5,687 bases of DNA from an uncultured Ruminococcus sp. Lineage in GTDB: Bacteria; Bacillota; Clostridia; Oscillospirales; Ruminococcaceae. The translations under genes were made by a program, and so were the position numbers. The stretch spans positions 1 through 5,687 of the forward strand of contig CAMHUJ010000133.1 in assembly GCA_946188175.1 (NCBI GenBank), written 5' to 3'. Of this stretch, positions 1 to 5,687 are shown piece after piece (position 1 is the stretch's first letter; each line of letters starts with the position of its first letter). The notes below the pieces were generated by a model. It was not told where the DNA came from and did no database searches. It saw only the letters and a list, made by a program, of their open reading frames with translations.

Positions 1-1419
1 ATAATGAAGGAGACATCTGATGAGTGAGAATATATATGCCGGATTCGGGATTTCATCATGCGCACAGTCTTCGTCCGGGCATTTCTGGTTATTAAAGGTC
101 GAGATTGACCAGAGTACGGCGGCATCCACGATTGTATTGAATATGTCCTGCGTGAACGATACGCGGTAAATGTCCATTGCGGTGCCGTTCGCGTTGTTTT
201 CCTGCATTTCCAGATATACATAGGCAATTGCAATCGCTTCCCGCTCATTGACCGGAATCGACCATGCGGCTTTCAGGTTTGTTTTGTAAGTGTCCTGTGC
301 AAAGCCTGTCTCATATTTCGTGACAGCGCCATTCAGGGTTCGCTCCATATATACAAGGTCGCTGTGCTCCAGATCACTGTAGCTGTAATACATCCCGTCG
401 ATCAGCGTATGGAACCGCGATTTGTTGCTTTCACAGGCTATGCGGTAATATTCCGCTGCATCGGGATAGCGTCTTGAATTATCGTCAATGCCGATCATCT
501 CGATATACGCGCCGCCCATGACTTGTGTTTCCTCTGCCTGTGTTCCGCCTGCTGCCGCTGCAATCAATGCCGCACACAGTATGATGAGCAGTACCACGAG
601 CAGCAGAATCAGAACGACCGGGTTGAAAAGGAAAGCGATCGTATTGGAGATGATTACGGTTGTGACATGAATGACCGCTTTTACGACCTTCACGGTCGTT
701 TCGGCTGTCTTGTATATTCTCTTTGGTGCCTGGGCAACAGTCTTTGCGGTGTTTTTTGCGGCAACCGCAGTGTTTTTTGCTTTTTTGACCGCTGAATTCG
801 TCATACGCAGGCTTTCCACGCCGTGATCAGCAGTATCGCCCTTATTGACCTTTTTTTCCAGCGGATTGACTTTGCCGTTTACTTCCCGTGCGATGCTCTT
901 GGCTGCGCTGAGCGGAACAGCCGCAATGCGCCGGATGCCGCCGTCCCGCCTGTTTGTGACTCTCGCTTCCGCCCTGCCTTGCCTGATAATGTCATCGGAG
1001 AGCCGCCTGATCTCTCTGCTGTCATCGTTCAGCTTGCGTATAGCCTGCTCTGCATCGCGGTGCAGTTTGCTCAGTTCACTACGCTGCGCATACAAATTAT
1101 TCAGCCGGTCATTCAAAGCTTTTTCGGCAGTTGAATCCGTTGCGTTTTCAAGCTGCATCAATGTATCCTGAATCTGCTTGTCAGTTTCTCTGATCGCTTC
1201 GGATATATCCATGCGTTGATCGAAATGCTCAGTCAGCTTTTCATTTATCCGTTCGTGCAGATCGAAAACATCCTGTCTATGCTGCTCAAATCCGTTCTCC
1301 TGTGCCAGCAGTTCGGAATCCGGCTCATGATCTGCGACCCGCTGCCGGACCTTCCTTCCGATTTCGGCAGTTTCCGCTTCCAGCTGTTCGGATTTCTCAC
1401 GCAGCCGATCTAATTCCAT
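1..1419 (-). CDS. CD1108-like ICE transfer protein with N-terminal coiled coil and one TM helix (partial, 3' end outside window)
   Basis: The frame is open from ATG at 1419 to the left edge: 473 codons, no stop, so the C-terminus is missing. The start is set by an AGGAGG site 8 nt upstream. Seen in the translation: residues 1-155 are highly charged, rich in Glu, Gln, Arg and Leu, and probably coiled coil. Residues 180-250 form a basic Lys/Ala/Thr/Val linker with a seven-residue tandem repeat (KNTAVAA then KNTAKTV, about 216-229). One strong hydrophobic helix lies at about 258-290. A region of about 180 residues follows, with a CPDEDCAH cluster near 447-454. The basic linker before the helix predicts a cytoplasmic N-terminus and an external C-terminus. 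Position after virB4, the Lys/Ala linker and the single helix match the CD1108-type proteins of Tn1549-like elements, which often carry or neighbour a cell-wall hydrolase (family knowledge). That it helps the transfer apparatus cross the wall is inference. No catalytic domain is visible here. Confidence 0.72.
   Translation of the reverse strand, partial: MELDRLREKSEQLEAETAEIGRKVRQRVADHEPDSELLAQENGFEQHRQDVFDLHERINEKLTEHFDQRMDISEAIRETDKQIQDTLMQLENATDSTAEKALNDRLNNLYAQRSELSKLHRDAEQAIRKLNDDSREIRRLSDDIIRQGRAEARVTNRRDGGIRRIAAVPLSAAKSIAREVNGKVNPLEKKVNKGDTADHGVESLRMTNSAVKKAKNTAVAAKNTAKTVAQAPKRIYKTAETTVKVVKAVIHVTTVIISNTIAFLFNPVVLILLLVVLLIILCAALIAAAAGGTQAEETQVMGGAYIEMIGIDDNSRRYPDAAEYYRIACESNKSRFHTLIDGMYYSYSDLEHSDLVYMERTLNGAVTKYETGFAQDTYKTNLKAAWSIPVNEREAIAIAYVYLEMQENNANGTAMDIYRVSFTQDIFNTIVDAAVLWSISTFNNQKCPDEDCAHDEIPNPAYIFSLIRCLLHY
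746..780 (-). repeat. Two-copy 14-bp direct repeat encoding a heptad (KNTAVAA / KNTAKTV)
   Basis: On the plus strand, GCGGTGTTTTTTGC (746-759) recurs as GCAGTGTTTTTTGC (767-780) with one mismatch, offset by exactly 21 bp. The offset equals seven codons of the CD1108-like gene, so the repeat encodes two successive Lys/Ala/Thr heptads in the basic linker before the transmembrane helix. It looks like a small in-frame duplication rather than a regulatory element. Confidence 0.6.
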
Positions 1420-1427
1420 TCGCACCA

Positions 1428-1433
1428 CCTCCT
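1428..1433 (-). promoter_or_regulatory. Strong Shine-Dalgarno site for the CD1108-like gene
   Basis: The minus strand reads AGGAGGTGG followed by TGCGA and then ATG. This is a near-perfect anti-16S match with 8 nt between AGGAGG and the start at 1419. It fixes the start and lies in the 27-bp gap after the virB4 stop, so the gene should be translated independently within the operon transcript. Confidence 0.85.
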
Positions 1434-1446
1434 GTCAGGGAAAGGA

Positions 1447-3921
1447 TCAGCTTTCCGGCAGTTTTTCTCCGAAGCGCGTCGATACGATACGGTATATCTT
1501 GCTGTCCTGCGGGAGCGTATTGTCAAAGGGAATGTCTCCGTATTTGTTGGTATGGATCAGCCCGCAGCCGGACGGCGCGTTTTCAACGAACTCCATTGTT
1601 TTCATCGGGATACGCAGCAGCTGGGAGAGCTGTTCACGGTCCGTCGGATTCTGCGAGAGCATCACGACAAATTCTGTGTTGGAGATCATCGTTCTTGCAG
1701 TCTCCGAGCGCAGAAGGTCATCGACATTCTGTGTGATTCCGGTGGGAATGCCGCCCCATTTTCTTGCGCGTTTATACAACTCATAGAAGAAGTTGGCAGA
1801 CTGTTCCGACTTGAAAAGAAGATACATTTCATCGACATAGATGCGTGTGCCGATACCGCGAATACGGTTCTTTGCGATTCTGTCCCACAGGTTTTCCAGC
1901 ACGATCATCATGCCGAGTGTCTGCATGTTTTTGCCCAGCTCTTTGATGTTGTAAACCACGAAGCGCTTGTGCAGATTGACATTCGTTTCATGTGAAAAGA
2001 CATTCATGCTGCCGTATACATACAGATGCAGCGTCTGCCGCAGATAGGCAACAGCGCTTTTCGTTTCATCCGCTGCCTCCTTCTCATAGTTCTCCAGTTC
2101 CGTATAATACTCCTTCAGCGTGGGCTTTTCGTATTTGCGGTAGGTCTCGTGCATGACATTGTCGATGATCGTTTTCTGGATTGGGGAAATCTCCTGATTG
2201 CCCATGATACACGAGAAGAATGACAGCAGGAAGTCGAGCTTTGCCTTGATCGGATTATACTCCTTATCGTCCATATCCGGGTTTTCTGTCAGGTCAAGCG
2301 GATTGATATGTGTACCGGAATTCTCATTGATGTGAATGACCTCTCCGCCGAGCCAATCCGCAACAGTGGTATATTCACCCTCCGGGTCAAGGACAAGGAT
2401 TTCATCTGTCGTTGCCGCCGCTGAATAGACCATTTCATTCTTGGCGAATACGGACTTACCGACACCTGGCAGACCGAAGATAAATCCGTTCGGATTGTTC
2501 TGCATCCGCCGGTCAAACAGGATCGGAGACAGTGACAGCCGGTTCAGCCCATAGAAAATGCCGCCCTCATGCTGCAAAACGCGGGATACAAACGGCATGA
2601 ACACGGCTGTGCTTTCACTATACAGAGTTCTGCGTACTTGCAGATTATGCTCCTCGTCGATCGTCATGCTGTTGCCCAGCGGGAGCGCGGAATCCATTGC
2701 GACCTCCTGCTGGTGCGGCGCTCTGATCGGCGTGATCTGGTATTCCCGCAGAATGGTCTCAATCTCTTCGGTATTCTTTGTCAGCTCATCGTAGCTGTCT
2801 GCGGTCAGCATCAGGATAAACTGGCAGAGCGTCATTTTTTCGTCGCTGCGGAGCTTTTCCAGAACCTCCTGTGCCTCCGCCTTGTCAGTCATGAGCTGCG
2901 AGCCTTCCAGCGTATCCACGAATACGCCTTTTGTGGACTGCGCCGCTCTTTTTGTCTTTTCAAGCTGTTCCAGCGTCATATCTGTCAGCTTGCGTTCAAC
3001 CATTGTGACAGCCTGTTCCTGCTCGACAAACTCGACATTCTTCGTGATGATGATGCTCTGATTGGTCGAAAGCAGACTGCTGAACAGCGTATCCCGTCCG
3101 CTGCTCTGTGACAGCCTGCGGAAGTAGATGCAGCGGGCATACTTGTCATTGAACATGAAGTAGTCGCGCTTGAACTCAAAATAATCGGGACTGCACAGAT
3201 GCTTTTCCGCCTGCCGCGCAAACTCCGCGCGGGACACGGGCATCAGCCCCATGTTCACATCGCAGAAGATATCTGCAAGCAGCCGGACACGATCATTCGC
3301 GTTCAGCACGATTGCTTCGGTACCGAGCTGTGCGAGGCAGCGCGTCAGATTGCCCTCCAGCGCATAGAAGTGCTGGTTTGCCACATCGAGATTGACCGCC
3401 GTGACCGTAATCGAAACAAAGATACGGCAGTGCCGCCCGTGCTGTCCGTCCTGCATCCTGTCATGCAGGATACGGTTGAACTCGTCGCGTTCCTCGTCCA
3501 GTCCGTCGTTCTTATGCTGGAGCATGAGCCTCTGCTCAAAGTCCTCTTTGTTGATCGAGGTATTGACGAGCGTGACTTGCAGGGATGCCTGACTGTCAAA
3601 GCTGTTCAGCAGGCTCACATACTGCCGGATCATTTCGATCTGCTGTTCCTCCGGCAGCGCCGCGTAGTTCACATCCGGCACAAGATAGGTCTTGCTGTAA
3701 ATGTTGACCATTTCACGACCGGCGCGGACATTGCTGCGCAGCAGACACACATAGTTGCTTACAAAGCATTCATAGGGCATCGTGTCAAACACGGTGCGTT
3801 TGACCTTCCGGCGCTTCACCTTGCTCTGCTTCGTTTTGGACTTCCGTTCCGCAGCCGTGCGTTCCTTGTCGCGGTCACGCGCTGTGACCGTTTCGGATTT
3901 CTTCTTACTGAAAAAAGACAA
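1447..3921 (-). CDS. virB4: VirB4-like conjugation ATPase (TraE/ConE-type T4SS motor)
   Basis: This is an 824-residue cytoplasmic AAA+/RecA-fold ATPase that powers type IV secretion during conjugation. Visible motifs: Walker A GLPGVGKS at 483-490; ILVLDPEGEY at about 508-517, a strand and turn typical of VirB4/TraG ATPases; Walker B RIYVDEM at 693-699 with D697 and E698; an Arg-rich YKRARKWGG stretch at 716-724; and the downstream ITQNVDDLL motif at 729-737. Residues 50-430 form the N-terminal VirB4 domain that docks to the membrane complex. Residues 1-43 are an unusually basic tail. Length is normal for the family and all ATPase motifs are intact, so it looks functional. The start is TTG at 3921, two bases after the prgI stop. 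The frame stays open upstream but has no better start nearby, and Met48 would remove only the tail. Coupling to prgI translation is likely. The symbol reflects the family. Confidence 0.95.
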   Translation of the reverse strand: MSFFSKKKSETVTARDRDKERTAAERKSKTKQSKVKRRKVKRTVFDTMPYECFVSNYVCLLRSNVRAGREMVNIYSKTYLVPDVNYAALPEEQQIEMIRQYVSLLNSFDSQASLQVTLVNTSINKEDFEQRLMLQHKNDGLDEERDEFNRILHDRMQDGQHGRHCRIFVSITVTAVNLDVANQHFYALEGNLTRCLAQLGTEAIVLNANDRVRLLADIFCDVNMGLMPVSRAEFARQAEKHLCSPDYFEFKRDYFMFNDKYARCIYFRRLSQSSGRDTLFSSLLSTNQSIIITKNVEFVEQEQAVTMVERKLTDMTLEQLEKTKRAAQSTKGVFVDTLEGSQLMTDKAEAQEVLEKLRSDEKMTLCQFILMLTADSYDELTKNTEEIETILREYQITPIRAPHQQEVAMDSALPLGNSMTIDEEHNLQVRRTLYSESTAVFMPFVSRVLQHEGGIFYGLNRLSLSPILFDRRMQNNPNGFIFGLPGVGKSVFAKNEMVYSAAATTDEILVLDPEGEYTTVADWLGGEVIHINENSGTHINPLDLTENPDMDDKEYNPIKAKLDFLLSFFSCIMGNQEISPIQKTIIDNVMHETYRKYEKPTLKEYYTELENYEKEAADETKSAVAYLRQTLHLYVYGSMNVFSHETNVNLHKRFVVYNIKELGKNMQTLGMMIVLENLWDRIAKNRIRGIGTRIYVDEMYLLFKSEQSANFFYELYKRARKWGGIPTGITQNVDDLLRSETARTMISNTEFVVMLSQNPTDREQLSQLLRIPMKTMEFVENAPSGCGLIHTNKYGDIPFDNTLPQDSKIYRIVSTRFGEKLPES

Positions 3922-3923
3922 TA

Positions 3924-4316
3924 TTACACCCCCGTCCTTTCGTATTCGCCGCTTTCGATGCGCTGGGCGATCACGGCTTCCTCTATGATCTCCTCATGGA
4001 TACGGCAAAACAGGTTTGTCTCCGTATCCTCATATACCCGTTTCTGCGGACGCAGCCAGAAGTGCAGCATCACCTTTACAAGCTGCTCAAACCGCATATC
4101 ATGGAAGGTGAAGAAGCCCCATGCCGCAAACGGCACGACGGTGAACATCACCAGCCAGATCAGGATATCGTCCGGGATATGCCCGCGCCCGTATACACCA
4201 AGCGGAACGCCGATCACCAGCGCACCGGCGATTGCAATGATCTGCCGCACAGACAGCCCAAGAATGAGCTTCGATTTATACGCCCGTATCTCGGCAGGAA
4301 TCGGAACCTTTACCAT
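3924..4316 (-). CDS. PrgI-family T4SS membrane protein
   Basis: This is a 130-residue protein beginning VPIPAEIRAYKSKLILGLS. That pattern (a proline-rich start, a basic stretch, then GL-x-x-RQ leading into a hydrophobic helix) is the signature of PrgI-family proteins in Gram-positive conjugative elements. Two membrane helices lie at about 23-42 and 51-70, separated by a short charged turn (YGRGHIPDD). A soluble, charged C-terminal tail runs from about 72 to 130. Both ends are predicted to be cytoplasmic. The family sits immediately before VirB4 and is thought to link the ATPase to the membrane complex, by analogy with VirB3 and TcpE-type partners (established for related systems, inferred here). 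The start is ATG at 4316 with AGAGAGGTGA just upstream. The stop is 2 nt before the virB4 start. Length is typical. Confidence 0.9.
   Translation of the reverse strand: MVKVPIPAEIRAYKSKLILGLSVRQIIAIAGALVIGVPLGVYGRGHIPDDILIWLVMFTVVPFAAWGFFTFHDMRFEQLVKVMLHFWLRPQKRVYEDTETNLFCRIHEEIIEEAVIAQRIESGEYERTGV
3927..3933 (-). promoter_or_regulatory. Imperfect ribosome binding site for virB4, inside the end of prgI
   Basis: The minus strand reads GGGGGTG, then TAATA, then TTG. The G-rich stretch pairs partly with the anti-Shine-Dalgarno sequence at 5-nt spacing, and it overlaps the last codons of prgI. A weaker site, a TTG start and a 2-nt gap to the prgI stop suggest initiation by ribosomes terminating on prgI (inference). 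Confidence 0.5.
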
Positions 4317-4320
4317 TGTT

Positions 4321-4330
4321 TCACCTCTCT
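4321..4330 (-). promoter_or_regulatory. Shine-Dalgarno site for prgI
   Basis: The minus strand reads AGAGAGGTGA, then AACA, then ATG. The AGGTGA core is well placed. It falls within the 15-bp gap after the VirB6-like stop and supports the ATG at 4316 as the start. Confidence 0.75.
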
Positions 4331-4331
4331 C

Positions 4332-5495
4332 TTATGCACAACCGCATATTCGCCGCGCCCATGTGCCGGATTTCGTCACACCCAAGCCGAGCGAGATCAG
4401 CACTATGAATTGTATGAGCGGTGTACCGGCATACGGTGCTGTTGTTGTAAAAAAGCTGTTCATTGCCAGATAAATCGCAAACATCGCTATCATGACCGTA
4501 ATCTGTATGACAGTTGCGATATATGTCTTGATGAAGTTCTTTGCAATATCGTGAGAGCCTTCGCCCGCGAAGGTCGCAAGCGGAAGCGGTGCGAACAGCG
4601 TGTAGATGCAGAGCTCAAACACACGCCCGATCGCTATTACAAAGATGATATATGCGATTGCCTTCATCACGAGGAAATAGGGCTGCATGAATATGATCTT
4701 GATCGTCGGCTGGAACATGACATTATCCGGATAGGCAAACCGGTGGTCAGTGTAGTTATATGTTCCGGCAGGCAGAGAATCGTCGGCAGTCGGGAAAAAC
4801 ATATGCACCGCGTCCCATGATATTTCGTAGGTGAAGTCTTTTCCCATCGTACCGCCTGCAAAGGCTTCGCCGACCTTTGAAAAGAAATTGCCCCAGCCCT
4901 GTATAACGCCTTCCTCCCACATATCCTTCAGCAGACTTTCGCTGTAATGGATGATATAGATTTTCTTATTGCCGCAGGGCAGCAGTTCGGTCGTTCCGGC
5001 ACCGATGATTGCGCCGCGGTTCAGCCAGTCAAACAACGCATAGATATATGCTATGATCGTATCCGCGTTCTGCACGATCTGCTTCACGACAATGACCTTG
5101 ACGAGAAAGATGAGTATGTTCTCCCACTTGGAAGCCCACTCAAAATTGGTCGTTTTCTTGAAGAAATCCACCAGAAGCAGCAGCGTTGCGATCACGATCG
5201 CGATCTGATGACAGCCGCCGGAGATATTGATAAACGCGCCGGAGCTAAAGCCGTTCAGGATCGTGTGCGGGCTGACCGTACAGAACTGAAAAGCCTTATT
5301 CAGAATGGTATTTGTTTCCTTGACATTCTGCGTGATCTCATAGTAAACATCATGCACATCGTTTTTGAAAATGTCCGCAGCATAGGCGACCAGCGGAAAG
5401 AAGATCTGAACCAGTCCTATGACGATCACAAAAATATAGATATTGCGCCGTATTTTCGCAAAGCGCTTCATCGGAGGCATTGCTGTTTTTGTCAT
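4332..5495 (-). CDS. VirB6/TrbL-like polytopic T4SS membrane protein with N-terminal signal peptide
   Basis: This is a 387-residue integral membrane protein. Residues 9-40 form a basic n-region (KRFAKIRR), a hydrophobic core and a small-residue VAYAAD end, which resembles a Sec signal peptide cleaved near residue 39-40. Further hydrophobic segments lie at about 94-112, 126-155, 272-298, 322-347 and 357-374. A largely polar, aromatic-rich loop of roughly 110 residues (about 160-268) lies between segments. The segment FAPLPLATFAGEGS (301-314) followed by KNFIKTYIA resembles the conserved region of VirB6/TrbL-like proteins in Bacillota ICEs. VirB6 forms the channel platform at the cytoplasmic membrane (family knowledge). 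The protein ends in RRICGCA. The ATG at 5495 has an AGGGAGGT site 6 nt upstream that overlaps the preceding stop. The order VirB6 - PrgI - VirB4 supports the call. Confidence 0.85.
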   Translation of the reverse strand: MTKTAMPPMKRFAKIRRNIYIFVIVIGLVQIFFPLVAYAADIFKNDVHDVYYEITQNVKETNTILNKAFQFCTVSPHTILNGFSSGAFINISGGCHQIAIVIATLLLLVDFFKKTTNFEWASKWENILIFLVKVIVVKQIVQNADTIIAYIYALFDWLNRGAIIGAGTTELLPCGNKKIYIIHYSESLLKDMWEEGVIQGWGNFFSKVGEAFAGGTMGKDFTYEISWDAVHMFFPTADDSLPAGTYNYTDHRFAYPDNVMFQPTIKIIFMQPYFLVMKAIAYIIFVIAIGRVFELCIYTLFAPLPLATFAGEGSHDIAKNFIKTYIATVIQITVMIAMFAIYLAMNSFFTTTAPYAGTPLIQFIVLISLGLGVTKSGTWARRICGCA

Positions 5496-5500
5496 ACACG

Positions 5501-5508
5501 ACCTCCCT
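5501..5508 (-). promoter_or_regulatory. Shine-Dalgarno site for the VirB6-like gene, overlapping the upstream stop
   Basis: The minus strand reads TGAGGGAGGT, then CGTGT, then ATG. The AGGGAGGT site begins at the last base of the upstream TGA stop, so termination and re-initiation are adjacent. This decides the ATG at 5495 over the later in-frame ATGs at Met6 and Met9. Confidence 0.85.
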
Positions 5509-5687
5509 CAGAAGAACATACGCCAGAGCGCGGAGGTCGCAATGACAATTCCGCCTGCGGCGATCGTTTTCATTCCCATTATTTTATTGGCAGCGCTGTG
5601 ATCCTTTACTGACAGACCGAAGGTAACAGAACCAAGCAGCAGTGCCATTGCACCGACACGGCGAATCCATTTCATGCAGAATACCAT
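5508..5687 (-). CDS. Small two-helix membrane protein in the Maff2/VirB2-like slot (possibly 5'-incomplete)
   Basis: An ATG lies exactly at the window edge (5687), giving 59 residues to TGA at 5508-5510. The true start could lie further right, and no ribosome binding site can be seen. The next Met (Met5) has no site in front of it. The N-terminus (KWIRR) is basic. Hydrophobic helices lie at about 11-27 and 42-56, separated by a polar segment (KDHSAANKIMGMK). The protein ends WRMFF. Tn1549-type elements encode a small Maff2-family membrane protein just before the VirB6-like gene, with two helices and a Lys-rich turn before an AGGG-type second helix. The MKTIAAGGIVIA segment resembles that arrangement, but overall similarity is weak. 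Such proteins are suspected pilin-like (VirB2) or channel components. The gene ends 12 bp before the VirB6-like start, with an overlapping ribosome site, so it is in the same operon. Confidence 0.65.
   Translation of the reverse strand: MVFCMKWIRRVGAMALLLGSVTFGLSVKDHSAANKIMGMKTIAAGGIVIATSALWRMFF

Noticed and set aside
20..169. A plus-strand ATG with an AAGGAGA-like site in front, giving a 49-codon frame near the left edge.
   Set aside because: It lies entirely inside the opposite-strand CD1108-like frame. The upstream motif and short length are consistent with chance, and the product resembles nothing known.
1420..1446. Possible terminator or promoter in the 27-bp gap between virB4 and the CD1108-like gene.
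   Set aside because: There is no inverted repeat with a T-run and no room for -35/-10 boxes. The gap is filled by a strong ribosome binding site.
2289..2516. A 75-codon minus-strand frame inside virB4 over the Walker A region.
   Set aside because: It is an out-of-frame reading of the conserved ATPase core, which is fully explained by the virB4 frame.
3199..4473. A 424-codon open frame on the plus strand antisense to virB4, prgI and the VirB6-like gene.
   Set aside because: It crosses three well-supported minus-strand genes and their junctions. Its translation is rich in Arg, His, Cys and Gln with no family resemblance. It follows from codon bias on the opposite strand.
5196..5205. Palindrome GATCGCGATC within the VirB6-like gene.
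   Set aside because: It is short, within coding sequence, and made of common Ile/Val/Ala codons. It has no associated regulatory context.
4947..5612. A 221-codon plus-strand open frame opposite the VirB6-like gene and the small membrane protein.
   Set aside because: It is charged, low-hydrophobicity shadow sequence of a strongly hydrophobic real gene, it spans the intergenic junction, and it has no recognisable domain.

Overview
The window is one densely packed minus-strand operon segment encoding the core of a Gram-positive conjugative type IV secretion system (T4SS). It looks like the transfer module of an integrative and conjugative element (ICE) of the Tn1549 / Clostridioides difficile CTn type. 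Reading in the direction of transcription (right to left) there are five genes. They are a 59-residue two-helix membrane protein in the slot of the Maff2/VirB2-like proteins, a VirB6/TrbL-like polytopic membrane protein with an apparent signal peptide, a 130-residue PrgI-family membrane protein, an 824-residue VirB4-like ATPase, and a large CD1108-like single-pass protein that runs off the left edge. The order small membrane protein - VirB6 - PrgI - VirB4 - CD1108-type protein is characteristic of these elements in Clostridia.

Layout: 5687-5508 small membrane protein (its start lies exactly at the window edge, so it may be incomplete); 5495-4332 VirB6-like; 4316-3924 PrgI; 3921-1447 VirB4; 1419-1 CD1108-like (473 codons, open at the left edge). 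Gaps are 12, 15, 2 and 27 bp. They hold only ribosome binding sites, and I see no promoter or terminator. The whole window is therefore coding on one strand, apart from the four short gaps.

Functionally, VirB4 would be the cytoplasmic motor. PrgI would anchor it at the membrane, VirB6 would form the inner-membrane channel platform, and the small protein is a candidate pilin-like or channel component. The left-edge protein has a cytoplasmic coiled coil, one transmembrane helix and an external region. In related elements this slot encodes a wall-crossing component, often with a peptidoglycan hydrolase domain, which here would lie outside the window. Relaxase, coupling protein, integrase and attachment sites are not in the window.

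Host: the gene order, strong AGGAGG-type ribosome binding sites, moderate base composition and protein style suggest a Clostridia-class Bacillota, plausibly a gut Ruminococcaceae/Oscillospiraceae or Lachnospiraceae member. That is inference. Nothing here is a wholly new system. The points most worth a second look are the long coiled-coil N-terminus of the CD1108-like protein, the signal peptide on the VirB6-like protein, the divergent small membrane protein, and the TTG start of VirB4 only 2 nt after PrgI.
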